Assembly: GCF_002196855.1 (NCBI RefSeq)
Contig: NZ_NIPW01000004.1
Span: forward strand, 62,001-126,000
DNA length: 64,000 bases
Reading direction: 5' to 3'
DNA from: Haematobacter genomosp. 1
GTDB lineage: Bacteria; Pseudomonadota; Alphaproteobacteria; Rhodobacterales; Rhodobacteraceae
Shown piece by piece: positions 56,362 to 64,000 of the stretch. The translations under genes were made by a program, and so were the position numbers. Below the pieces are notes generated by a model. The model did no database searches, had not been told where the DNA came from, and saw only the letters and a list, made by a program, of their open reading frames with translations. Every line of letters starts with the position of its first letter. Within the stretch, counting starts at the first letter, position 1.

Positions 56362-57230
56362 TCGTTGTCGAAGGCCATGGGATCACGCAGGACTACGATC
56401 TTCCGGGTGGACTGTTCTCCAAAAGGGGAACGTTCCGTGCGGTGAAGGGCGTGGATTTTGCGGTCGGAAAGGGCAAGACGCTGGCGATCGTCGGAGAATC
56501 CGGCTCCGGCAAATCTACGCTTGCCCGGATCATCGCGCTCATCGATCCGCAATCGGGCGGCGATCTTAAGATCGCCGGCAAGAGCGTGAACATCGGCAAG
56601 ACCCGCCTGACGCATGAGATGCGCTCAAAGGTGCAGATGGTATTTCAGAACCCCTATGGCTCGCTCAATCCGCGCCAGAAGGTCGGCGATGTGCTCATGG
56701 AGCCGCTGCAGCTCAACACTTCCATCCCTGCTGCCGAACGGCGGGAGCTGGCCGAACAGATGCTGCTGAAGGTCGGCCTGGCACCCGAGCATTTCAACCG
56801 CTATCCGCATATGTTTTCGGGCGGACAGCGTCAGCGGATCGCCATCGCGCGGGCGCTCATGCTGAAGCCTTCGCTGCTGGTGCTGGATGAGCCTGTTTCC
56901 GCACTCGATCTCTCTGTTCAGGCACAGGTGCTGAACCTGCTTGCCGATCTGCAGGAGGAGTTCGAGCTGACCTACGTCCTCATCAGCCACGACCTCTCGG
57001 TGGTGAATTACATCGCCGACGATGTGATGGTGCTCTACAAGGGGGAGGCTGTGGAACAGGCCAGCAGGGATGAAATTTTCTCCAACCCGAAACACGCCTA
57101 TACGAAAGAGCTGTTCGCCGCCACGCCGGTCACCGATCTGGACGCGATCCGTGCCCGCGTCGCCCGTCGTGCAAGCGGTCGCGCCGCACGGGTAGCTGCG
57201 GCGGAATCAAGGGGCAGATCAACCAAATAA
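56358..57230 (+). CDS. dppF: Dipeptide ABC transporter ATP-binding protein
   Basis: 290 residues. Walker [17 protein letters not shown]-loop MVFQNPYGSLNPRQKVGD, signature HMFSGGQRQRIAIARAL, Walker B LLVLDEPVSALDLS, switch LISHDLSVVNYIAD. The tail (ARVARRASGRAARVAAAESR) is Arg/Ala-rich and replaces the usual cysteine-bearing end. ATGA overlap with dppD. Confidence 0.94.
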   Translation: MIVVEGHGITQDYDLPGGLFSKRGTFRAVKGVDFAVGKGKTLAIVGESGSGKSTLARIIALIDPQSGGDLKIAGKSVNIGKTRLTHEMRSKVQMVFQNPYGSLNPRQKVGDVLMEPLQLNTSIPAAERRELAEQMLLKVGLAPEHFNRYPHMFSGGQRQRIAIARALMLKPSLLVLDEPVSALDLSVQAQVLNLLADLQEEFELTYVLISHDLSVVNYIADDVMVLYKGEAVEQASRDEIFSNPKHAYTKELFAATPVTDLDAIRARVARRASGRAARVAAAESRGRSTK

Positions 57231-57248
57231 TACAATGATTTCAAAAAA

Positions 57249-57785
57249 TTACCCAACACTGTAAACGGATTGCACGAAGCCGTTCGGCCAGCTTCTCGTG
57301 GCTTCATGCCGAAGCGCGATCTCTCCGGTATCGCAGAAAAGCGGGATGCCATCTCCAAGCAGGATCGGCAGCCGGGTAATGGTCATCTGCTCGATCAGCC
57401 CCGCTCGCAGAAAGGCCGAGACGACCGCCCCCCCGTCCACATAGACGCGCCTTGCCCCCTGCCGGCCGAGTTCCTCCATGACAGTAAGGGGATCCCGGTC
57501 CCGTATCGCCACTCTTCCGCCCGTATCGCAGGCGCGGCAAGGGGGCAGCGTGCGGCTCAGCACCGTCACCGGCTTATCGTAGGGCCACGCGCCGAAGCTC
57601 AGAACCTTCTCGTAGCTCTTGCGGCCCAGAACAAGCGCGTCAACCCGCGCCATGAGCTCGGAATAGCCGAAATCCTCTCCCTCCGGGAGCGGGCAGCTCG
57701 TTAACCACGAAACATCTCCATCGGGTCGGGCGATGTAGCCATCCAACGAGGTGGCGATAAAGACTTCCCCTTCGGGCATTTCCAT
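57249..57785 (-). CDS. RibD C-terminal/dihydrofolate reductase-like protein
   Basis: 178 residues. GEVFIATSLDGYIARPDGDVSWL begins the DHFR-like fold, then VDALVLGRKSYEKVLSFGAWPY, a NADPH-binding-like VYVDGGAVVSAFLRAGLIEQM, and LPILLGDGIPLF. This is the YyaP/YwjB-type branch of the RibD_C family, whose substrates are mostly unknown; it is not folA. AAGGAGA lies six bases before the ATG. Convergent with dppF. Confidence 0.82.
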   Translation of the reverse strand: MEMPEGEVFIATSLDGYIARPDGDVSWLTSCPLPEGEDFGYSELMARVDALVLGRKSYEKVLSFGAWPYDKPVTVLSRTLPPCRACDTGGRVAIRDRDPLTVMEELGRQGARRVYVDGGAVVSAFLRAGLIEQMTITRLPILLGDGIPLFCDTGEIALRHEATRSWPNGFVQSVYSVG

Positions 57786-58125
57786 GGTGGGTCTCCTTGA
57801 CCCACCCTATGTCGGTTCGCTCCCCCCGCTTCGCAAGGCCGTGGCCCGGTCACGTCTCCCCTGCGGGTCAGAGCCGACACACCTTCCTCCCTGCCGAACC
57901 GCCCCGCCCCGCCCCAAAACGGTTGCCGGCAGATTGGTTTCCGCAGCTGAACAGCCACGCGTCATGAGGCGCGAGATAGCCTTCGCTTGGCAATACAGGA
58001 ACCGGTGCGCCCCCGCATTGCCGGTGCATCCCCTGCATTGATTGTCTTCCCTCCTGCAATCCGCAACGCAGGAGGCCACGAAATTAGCGCTGGAAAGCCT
58101 TTCGCCGTCGCGGCATCACTGCGCC
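57786..58125. other. Non-coding gap between divergent genes
   Basis: 340 bases between the starts of the DHFR-like gene (minus) and the YitT gene (plus). It should hold both promoters, but I see no convincing -35/-10 pairs. A CCGCCCCGCCCCGCCCC run is the only low-complexity feature. Confidence 0.45.
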
Positions 58126-58737
58126 ATGAGCCAAACCGACAAACCGACCCGCCACACCGGCTTCGAGGACGCGCAAGGGATCGTCTTCGGCACCATGATG
58201 TGTGCCCTGGGCATTCAGTTTCTGGCCTTCCACGGTTTCATGACCGGTCAGACCGCGGGTCTTGCCCTACTCATAAGCTATGCGACAGGCTGGGGGTTCG
58301 GGCCGGTTTTCTTTTTGATAAACCTGCCGTTCTATTGGCTCGGATACCGTAGAATCGGGCTGTCGTTCACGTTGAAGAGCTTTGCTTCGGTCGCGCTCAT
58401 GTCCGTGCTTGCCGCGCTCTTCCCGCACTATCTCAGCTTCGAGATGCTGTCGGAGCCGCTGGCGGCGGTTCTCTTCGGCTGCACCACCGGCGCAGGACTG
58501 CTGGCGCTTTTCCGTCACGGCTCCAGCCTTGGTGGCGTGGGGGTGGTCGCGCTCTATCTGCAGGACAGCACGGGTGTCCGCGCGGGCTGGGTCCAGATGG
58601 GTTTCGACGTGGCGCTTTTCGCCGTCGCCCTGTGGTGGGTGCCGCTCGACCGGCTGATCTGGTCGGTCTTGGGTGTCGTCGTGGTCAATCTTGTCATCGC
58701 CATCAACCACCGCCGTGATCGCTACGTCGCGATGTAG
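58126..58737 (+). CDS. YitT family membrane protein
   Basis: 203 residues, about five membrane spans. GIVFGTMMCALGIQFLAFHG, FMTGQTAGLALLISYATGWG, GPVFFLINLPFYWLGYRRIG and GCTTGAGLLALFRHGSSLGG match the YitT_membrane (DUF161) pattern. It lacks the C-terminal soluble DUF2179 domain of the Bacillus proteins. Function unknown; possibly a transporter. Start at 58126 from the domain; no strong ribosome binding site. Confidence 0.82.
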   Translation: MSQTDKPTRHTGFEDAQGIVFGTMMCALGIQFLAFHGFMTGQTAGLALLISYATGWGFGPVFFLINLPFYWLGYRRIGLSFTLKSFASVALMSVLAALFPHYLSFEMLSEPLAAVLFGCTTGAGLLALFRHGSSLGGVGVVALYLQDSTGVRAGWVQMGFDVALFAVALWWVPLDRLIWSVLGVVVVNLVIAINHRRDRYVAM

Positions 58738-58833
58738 GATGTCCCTGCGACGGCTATGAGACATCGCCCTGCGGCATCGCGCAGGCAAATCCCGCGCAGG
58801 ACGCGATAAGCTCACATCATTTCAGTTGGTTGA

Positions 58834-58923
58834 TGGCGGAGAGAGAGGGATTCGAACCCTCGAGACGGTTCCCCGCCTACACACTTTCCAGGCGTGCGCC
58901 TTCGACCACTCGGCCACCTCTCC
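58834..58923 (-). tRNA. tRNA-Ser (anticodon GGA)
   Basis: On the minus strand the acceptor GGAGAGG (from 58923) pairs with TCTCTCC before discriminator G and an encoded CCA. D-arm GTGGCCGAGTGGTCGAAGGC, anticodon loop CTGGAAA (GGA), a long variable arm (GGCGGGGAACCGTCTC) and T-loop GGGTTCGAATCCC give a class-II 90-base serine tRNA. Box A and B sequences and folding are fully conventional. Confidence 0.96.
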
Positions 58924-59111
58924 GTGGCGGGCTTCCTAACGCGGGTTTTGGTCGGGGGCAAGGGGGTCTGAACAGAGTATTGCGGTTCCCCGCTCAGGGT
59001 GAGGCGCATAATCATCACTTCACCGCAAGTCCCTTGGTCTGCGTAGAAATGCCGCTTTTCCTTCGGCAAACTTCCTCTAAATAGCATGGATCGTCTAATC
59101 GAAGGTGGGTC

Positions 59112-60665
59112 ATGCGGCGCAGGCAATTTCTTCTTACCGGTCTTTCCGTAAGCGCCCTTGCCGCCATTGCTCCGCTCCGCATTTCCGCGCAGACGGCCGA
59201 CTTCTTCGACGCGTTGACGCAGGAAATGCAGGCGCTCGTTAACCAGCCCTATCAGCGGAACGAACTTACGTTGCCCGAGCCGTTCTCGACGCTCGGATAT
59301 GACGGCTATCGTCAGGTGCAGGCGGATCCCGCGCGAGCCATCTGGGCGGGTCAGGCCCTGTTCACGCTGAACGCCTTCTCTCTCGGCTGGCTTTATGATG
59401 AGCCGGTGACGATTGCCCTGCTTGAAGGCGGGGAGCGGCGGGAGCTTTCCTTCACCTCGCAGGACTTCCTCTATCACGCGCCGCTCGACCGGGCGCCTTT
59501 CGATGCAGTGAACCCCTTCCCCGGTATCGCCGGACTGAAGATCAACTACCCGCTGAATTCTCCCGAAATCTGGGATGAGTTGCTGACGTTTCTGGGGGCC
59601 AGCTACTTCCGCGCGCTGGGACAAGGGTCGTCCTATGGCACCTCGGCGCGCGGCATTGCCATCGACACGGCAGCGGGCAAGCCGGAGGAGTTTCCTCGCT
59701 TCACCCGGTTCTACGTCGTCCCGCCCGGCCAGTTCGATTCGTCGATCACCATCTACGCCCAACTCGAAGGGCCAAGCGTCACCGGCGCGTATCGCTTCAT
59801 CACCCGCCCCGGCAAGGACACGACCATGGACGTGACCGCGCGCATCTTCGTGCGGCGCGACGTCTCGCGGCTGGGCATCGCGCCGCTCACCTCGATGTTC
59901 CTCTACGGCGGGCCGAATCGTGCCGCTTTTGACGATTATCGCGAGCGTGTGCATGACAGCGAGGGATTGAAGATCATCCGTGCCAGCGGAGAGGAAGTCT
60001 GGCGCAACCTGAACAATCCGGCGCAATTGGCGGCTTCCTTCTACAAGGAGGAGAACCCCCGCGCCTTCGGCCTCATGCAGCGCAGCCGTCGTTTCGAGGA
60101 TTATGCCGATGCGGAGGCGCATTACGAAAAGCGCCCCTCCGTTCTGGTGGAGCCGTCCGGGCAATGGGGCGTGGGCCACATCTGCCTGATCGAGATCCCG
60201 ACAAAGCGGGAGGTCAACGACAACATCGTCTGTTTCTGGATGCCGGAAGCGCCCGCAACCGCGGGTTCGGCGGTCGAGTTCAGCTACCGGCTGGTGTGGG
60301 GCGACATCGCCGAATCGAGCACGCGATTCGCGCGGGTCATCACCTTCAGTTCAGGCCATTCCGGGACATCCGGCTCCGATCCGACACCGGGAGAACGGAA
60401 ATTCGTGGTGGATTTCGAAGGCCCCTATCTGGACCGCCTGCTCGACCTCGATTCCGTCGCCGCGAACACGTCAATTTTTAATGGAGAATTTGTCCACACG
60501 GACTTGAAGAAAGTCGCGGGAGAGGACATCTGGCGGTTCGTTGCCGACGTGAAGAGTACGGCAAGCAATCCTGTGGAACTGTCGGTATATTTGAGCGTTG
60601 GCGGTCGTCGTCTGACCGAAACCTGGAGCTATCAGTGGAGACCTGGAGATGAATCGCCTCACTGA
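59112..60665 (+). CDS. opgG: Osmoregulated periplasmic glucan biosynthesis protein OpgG
   Basis: 517 residues. It begins MRRRQFLLTGLSVSALAAIA, a signal peptide with a twin-arginine-like RRRQFLL motif. The MdoG/OpgG domain follows: FSTLGYDGYRQVQADP, AIWAGQALFTLNAFSLGWLY, FLGASYFRALGQGSSYGTSARG, and IEIPTKREVNDNIVCFWMPE. It acts in the periplasm on glucan backbone linkages. GAAGGTGGG precedes the ATG. First gene of the opg operon; the next gene overlaps its end by 17 bases. Confidence 0.94.
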   Translation: MRRRQFLLTGLSVSALAAIAPLRISAQTADFFDALTQEMQALVNQPYQRNELTLPEPFSTLGYDGYRQVQADPARAIWAGQALFTLNAFSLGWLYDEPVTIALLEGGERRELSFTSQDFLYHAPLDRAPFDAVNPFPGIAGLKINYPLNSPEIWDELLTFLGASYFRALGQGSSYGTSARGIAIDTAAGKPEEFPRFTRFYVVPPGQFDSSITIYAQLEGPSVTGAYRFITRPGKDTTMDVTARIFVRRDVSRLGIAPLTSMFLYGGPNRAAFDDYRERVHDSEGLKIIRASGEEVWRNLNNPAQLAASFYKEENPRAFGLMQRSRRFEDYADAEAHYEKRPSVLVEPSGQWGVGHICLIEIPTKREVNDNIVCFWMPEAPATAGSAVEFSYRLVWGDIAESSTRFARVITFSSGHSGTSGSDPTPGERKFVVDFEGPYLDRLLDLDSVAANTSIFNGEFVHTDLKKVAGEDIWRFVADVKSTASNPVELSVYLSVGGRRLTETWSYQWRPGDESPH

Positions 60666-60843
60666 CATCGCTGCTGCGAGGGTCATGGAAGTGAGTGACG
60701 CAGCTGGCACGCTCGCGCTCGATGATCGGTTGCCGCCGGCGGCGCCGATGATCATGCCGGTGCAGGTTCTGGAGCGCTCCTCCTCCTGGTTCGGGCTGCT
60801 GCGCGCCAGGTTCGCCCAGTCTGGCGGCCGGCGACTGACCTGA
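60649..60843 (+). CDS. opgI: Small protein between opgG and opgH, probable OpgI
   Basis: 64 residues: it starts MNRLTDIAAARVMEVSDAAG and contains LPPAAPMIMPVQVLERSSSW. It overlaps the opgG end by 17 bases (GGAGATG gives its ribosome binding site) and lies 7 bases from opgH. In Rhodobacter sphaeroides the osmoregulated-glucan operon is known as opgGIHC, with a small opgI between G and H; position and size fit, but I assign the symbol from context, not from recognised homology. No membrane span; a short cytoplasmic protein, possibly an OpgH partner replacing part of the longer enterobacterial OpgH N-terminus. Confidence 0.6.
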   Translation: MNRLTDIAAARVMEVSDAAGTLALDDRLPPAAPMIMPVQVLERSSSWFGLLRARFAQSGGRRLT

Positions 60844-60850
60844 TCTCCCC

Positions 60851-62650
60851 ATGATATTGCGGACCGTCCTCTTTCTGGCGAGCCTTGTGTTGGCCGGAAC
60901 AGCCGTATGGCTTGGCCTCAACGTCTTTTTTGCCGACGGGCGGGACGGAACGGATTATGTCAGGATCGCCCTGCTCGGCCTGACCACCTGGTGGATCGCC
61001 TGGGGCGCGATGCTCGGCATGAGCGGCGTGTTCATGAGCAGTCATATCCGCCGTGCGCGGACGACCGGTCCGCTGACCACGCGCACAGCGATCCTGCTTC
61101 CGGTTTACAACGAACCTCCTGAAAAGCCCTTTTCCCATGCGGCCGCGATGATCGAGAGCTTGGAGGCCACCGGCCTTCATGGCGCTTTCGAACTTGCGAT
61201 CGTCTCTGATACCACCCGCGCCGCGATAGGGGCGGAGGAAGAGGCGTGGTTCGAAAAGCTGCGCGGCGGCTGGGGGCATATCCTGCCGGTCTATTACCGT
61301 CGCCGGACAGACAATACCGGCAAGAAGGCGGGCAACATCGCGGAGTTCATCCGCCGCTTTGGCGGACGGTACGATTTCCTCATCATTCTCGATGCGGACA
61401 GCCTGATGGAAGGCGAGACGCTGGTCGAGATGGTGCGACGCATGGAGGCCGAGCCGAAGCTCGGGCTGCTTCAGACCCTGCCGAAGATCATCCGCTCGCG
61501 GTCGTTCTTTGGCCGGGTACTGCAATTCTCCGCTGCGTTCTTTTCGCCGATCTTCACCCGTGGCGTCGCGGCGCTTCAGGGGCGCGAGGGGCCGTTCTGG
61601 GGCCACAATGCCATTACGCGCACCACGGCATTCGCGGAAAGCTGCGGCCTGCCCGAGCTCAAGGGCAAGCCGCCGTTCGGAGGCCATATCCTCAGCCACG
61701 ACTATGTGGAGGCCGCACTTCTCGCGCGCGCGGGCTGGATCGTGCGGGTCGATCCCGACATCGGCGGCTCCTATGAGGAAGCGCCCGACAACATCCTCGA
61801 TTACGCCAAGCGCGACCGCCGCTGGGCACAGGGCAACCTTCAGCATTCGCGCCTGCTCGCCGTGCCCGGCCTGAAGATGTGGAGCCGGTTCGTCTTCTTT
61901 CAGGGCATCATGGCCTACCTCGCCTCCTCCCTGTGGGGCGTATTCCTGATCGCGACCATTCTGGCACCGATTCTGGCCGCGCCCTTTGAGTTCTTTCCTG
62001 ACTCGGCGCTCGGCGTTCCGCAGTTTCCGATCAGTGAGTCCACCCGCGCCATTCTGTTGCTGCTGCTTGTCCTGGGGCTTCTTCTTGGGCCGAAGCTGCT
62101 CATCGCGCTTCGATCCATCTTCGATGGACGCGCCCGGCAATTCGGCGGTGCCGTTGCGTGTCTGGCAAGTGTCATCATTGAAATCCTGTGGTCGAGCCTG
62201 ATCGCCCCGCTCATGCTGGCCTTCCAGACCCGCTCCGTCATCGAGATCCTTACCGGAGCAGACGGCGGCTGGCCGGTTGCAGATCGGGAGGCGCAGGCGA
62301 TCCCGCTCTCAACCGCCTGGAAGGCAAGTTGGTGGATCACCGCCACCGGCGCTGTCATCCTCTTCGCGGCATGGAAGTTTACCAATCTTTTCATATGGTT
62401 CCTTCCGGTTGGCGGCCCGATGCTCATCGCACCCCTGATCATCGCCTGGTCCTCCGATTCCGGCGAGGGCGCCTCCGCCCGTCGGTTGCGGCTGTTCATG
62501 ACGCCCGAGGAACAGCATCCGCGCCCCGTGATGATTCGGCAGCAGGAAATCCTGAATGACTGGCGCCGGGAGGAAATCGCTTCCCCCGGCCCGGATAGCC
62601 AAGTGACCGCGCCGCCTGCGGCTGCACTTGCCACTGAACCGACAGGCTGA
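60851..62650 (+). CDS. opgH: Glucan biosynthesis glucosyltransferase OpgH
   Basis: 599 residues. Two N-terminal spans (about 3-25 and 36-58) lead into the GT2 domain: ILLPVYNEPPEKPFSHAAAM, VSDTTR, LIILDADSLMEGETLVEMV (DxD), ILSHDYVEAALLARAG and DRRWAQGNLQH (Q/RxxRW). Several C-terminal spans follow from about residue 350. It polymerises glucose from UDP-glucose and exports the chain. Shorter than E. coli OpgH (about 850). The tail after MTPEEQHPRP is low complexity. Confidence 0.94.
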   Translation: MILRTVLFLASLVLAGTAVWLGLNVFFADGRDGTDYVRIALLGLTTWWIAWGAMLGMSGVFMSSHIRRARTTGPLTTRTAILLPVYNEPPEKPFSHAAAMIESLEATGLHGAFELAIVSDTTRAAIGAEEEAWFEKLRGGWGHILPVYYRRRTDNTGKKAGNIAEFIRRFGGRYDFLIILDADSLMEGETLVEMVRRMEAEPKLGLLQTLPKIIRSRSFFGRVLQFSAAFFSPIFTRGVAALQGREGPFWGHNAITRTTAFAESCGLPELKGKPPFGGHILSHDYVEAALLARAGWIVRVDPDIGGSYEEAPDNILDYAKRDRRWAQGNLQHSRLLAVPGLKMWSRFVFFQGIMAYLASSLWGVFLIATILAPILAAPFEFFPDSALGVPQFPISESTRAILLLLLVLGLLLGPKLLIALRSIFDGRARQFGGAVACLASVIIEILWSSLIAPLMLAFQTRSVIEILTGADGGWPVADREAQAIPLSTAWKASWWITATGAVILFAAWKFTNLFIWFLPVGGPMLIAPLIIAWSSDSGEGASARRLRLFMTPEEQHPRPVMIRQQEILNDWRREEIASPGPDSQVTAPPAAALATEPTG

Positions 62651-62733
62651 ACACCTTCCCGTGCAGGCCGGAGTTGCCGTTCGGCCTGCAACCCCGCATA
62701 GTGGCGCAGACCCACGCCGAGGTTCCGCGCGCC

Positions 62734-63891
62734 ATGCTCAAGACGACACCGCCCGAGGATCAAACCGGCGTCTTCCCCCCCTACCGCCCAAGTCTTGAAG
62801 ACAGGCTCCGCATCCAGACATGGGCGCTCACCATCATCGCCTTCGGGGTGGCGGTGTTTCTCCTCTGGGTGGGCAGTTCCATTCTCATCTCGCTCGCCTT
62901 CGGCATCATCCTTTTCAGCGTGACGACCGCCACCATCGACCGGATCGCGCAACTCAGGCTCGGTCGCTTCTATTTCCCGCGCTGGATTGCAGTGGTGCTC
63001 GCGGTGACGCTGCTCACCTTCTGCCTCATACTGCTGGCCGTTGTGGTGGTGAATGAGGTCAACCGGCTGATCACCACCATGCTGCTTTACAGCGATGCGG
63101 CCATCAATGCTGTCGCCCGCCTGTTCGCCTGGCTCGGGCCAGAGGCAACCTCGGCGGTTCAGAACGCGATCCAGACGATCAACCTCAACGCCTACCTCCG
63201 CTCGATCGCGTTTCAGCTTTCCGGGCTGGTGTCGATCGCGGTGATGACAAGCCTCGTCGTGGGCTTTCTGTTCGCGGAGCAGCACTGGTTCCATGCAAAG
63301 CTGCTGAACCTGTTCGCCTCGCCGGAGCGTGCGGCGCGTGCCGCCGCCATCAGCCGCTCCATCATCCGCCGGGTGAACCGCTATCTTCTGGTGAAAAGCG
63401 CAGTCAGCCTTGTGACGGGGCTTGAGGTCTATCTGGTGATGCGCGTGGCGGGGCTGGAATTTGCGGGTGCCATGGGGATGCTGACGGTCATCCTGAACTT
63501 CATTCCGACCATCGGCTCGCTGGTCGCCTCCATCCTCACCATACTCGCTGTCTTCATCCAGATGCCGGAACCCTGGGTCACCGTGACGGTATCCCTCATC
63601 GTGTGCGCCATCCAGTTCGGCAACGGAAATATCATCGAGCCGATCTTCATGGGGCGGACATTGCAGCTTTCCACCTTCTGCATCGTGCTGGCGCTGGCCT
63701 TCTGGGGCGCGATATGGGGAATCGCCGGGTTGTTTCTCGCGGTGCCGATGATGGTCGCGGCGATGATCCTCTGCTCCCATATTCCGCCGCTCCGGCCGCT
63801 CGCCGTCCTCATGTCGCGCGACGGGCAACCGGACAGCATGTTCGGCGCGGGCGATCCCGCTCCGCTTACCCCCCGGACAGTCAGACGCTGA
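62734..63891 (+). CDS. AI-2E family transporter (permease)
   Basis: 385 residues. Eight or so hydrophobic spans; ILISLAFGIILFSVTTATID, a cytoplasmic or periplasmic long middle helix region (EVNRLITTMLLYSDAAINAV), then MGMLTVILNFIPTIGSLVAS with the family's PxxG signature, and FGNGNIIEPIFMGRTLQLST. This family includes the TqsA quorum-signal exporter and Na+/H+ antiporters; the substrate here is unknown. The start was set at ATG 62734; GTG 62701 is possible. The end overlaps the convergent kup by 11 bases. Confidence 0.85.
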   Translation: MLKTTPPEDQTGVFPPYRPSLEDRLRIQTWALTIIAFGVAVFLLWVGSSILISLAFGIILFSVTTATIDRIAQLRLGRFYFPRWIAVVLAVTLLTFCLILLAVVVVNEVNRLITTMLLYSDAAINAVARLFAWLGPEATSAVQNAIQTINLNAYLRSIAFQLSGLVSIAVMTSLVVGFLFAEQHWFHAKLLNLFASPERAARAAAISRSIIRRVNRYLLVKSAVSLVTGLEVYLVMRVAGLEFAGAMGMLTVILNFIPTIGSLVASILTILAVFIQMPEPWVTVTVSLIVCAIQFGNGNIIEPIFMGRTLQLSTFCIVLALAFWGAIWGIAGLFLAVPMMVAAMILCSHIPPLRPLAVLMSRDGQPDSMFGAGDPAPLTPRTVRR

Positions 63892-64000
63892 TCCGGGCGC
63901 CGATCTCCACCACCCGGTCCCTCGGGAGGTGATAGAACACCGTCGGATCGGCGGAAAATCCGTTCAGCAGGATATATATCCTGTCCAGCAGGAGCGGCAT
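63881..64000 (-). CDS. kup: Kup-type potassium transporter, C-terminal end only
   Basis: The last 39 residues of a gene continuing past the window edge. PTVFYHLPRDRVVEIGARISV is the conserved Kup ending (FFxIPxNRVVELGxQxxI in family members), preceded by LLLDRIYILLNGFSADP. It is a low-affinity potassium/proton symporter of the inner membrane. The identification rests on the C-terminal motif. Confidence 0.85.
   Translation of the reverse strand: MPLLLDRIYILLNGFSADPTVFYHLPRDRVVEIGARISV

Noticed and set aside
57895-57920. CCGCCCC short repeats
   Set aside because: Ordinary low-complexity GC sequence of three units; no repeat array or known function.
61915-63828. 637-codon open frame antisense to opgH and the AI-2E permease gene
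   Set aside because: Asp/His/Arg-rich nonsense composition without a domain or ribosome binding site.

Overview
The window is a stretch of GC-rich (roughly two-thirds G+C by eye) alphaproteobacterial chromosome. It most resembles Rhodobacteraceae (Rhodobacter/Paracoccus-like). Grounds: the dusB-ntrB-ntrC-ntrY-ntrX-trkA-trkH-hfq-hflX order, a fused ispDF, a chpT phosphotransferase, the iscR-iscS-sufBCD-yip-yip-sufS cluster with a single-cysteine IscR, an opgG-opgI-opgH locus, and an NtrC without the GAFTGA motif. Almost everything is core housekeeping gene content. I see no prophage, CRISPR array, intact transposase or plasmid functions.

Layout. 1-3,000: end of guaA, a sulfotransferase-like orphan, a small repeat element, a GapR-like protein and periplasmic SodC. 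3,100-11,200: parE, a class-III aminotransferase, a TrmJ-like methylase, a TfoX-domain protein, a divergent ThiE-like protein, the ornithine-lipid pair olsB-plsC/olsA, a DUF3553 protein and chpT. 11,200-12,100: a gene-poor stretch with a second copy of the repeat element and a 22-bp tandem repeat. 12,100-24,000: the long minus-strand nitrogen/potassium/RNA block hflX, hfq, trkH, trkA, ntrX, ntrY (frameshifted in this sequence), ntrC, ntrB, dusB. 24,200-31,900: ispDF-pgpA-cinA C-domain, gyrA, trmFO, gluQ. 31,900-39,900: hisI, an IscU/NifU-like scaffold, a 40-residue membrane peptide behind two LexA boxes, recG-ligA, a squalene/phytoene synthase-family protein and cobQ. 39,900-50,300: malonyl-CoA decarboxylase, the Suf/Isc iron-sulfur operon read on the minus strand from iscR, an alpha/beta hydrolase and an HD phosphohydrolase. 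50,500-64,000: icd, the dppABCDF dipeptide transporter, a RibD-C/DHFR-like protein, a YitT protein, tRNA-Ser(GGA), opgGIH, an AI-2E-family permease and the end of kup.

How the genes work together. The Ntr block carries two sensor/regulator pairs with Trk potassium uptake and Hfq/HflX control. The iscR-led operon supplies two cysteine desulfurases and the SufBCD scaffold. The opg genes make periplasmic glucans. olsB and its neighbour make phosphorus-free ornithine lipids.

The most interesting item is at 32,733-33,001. It is a complete mini transcription unit: two GTTC-N7-GTTC type SOS boxes around a promoter, a strong ribosome binding site, a 40-codon membrane-peptide gene and a terminator. 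It looks like a LexA-controlled small membrane protein, analogous in layout to TisB or SidA. Other points worth checking are the one-base lesion in ntrY, the sigma-54-contact-less NtrC and NtrX, the cysteine-poor IscR with a candidate operator and an AT-rich rare-codon island inside iscS, three small terminal-inverted-repeat elements each abutting or near gene ends, and two GC hairpins built into the start of gluQ.
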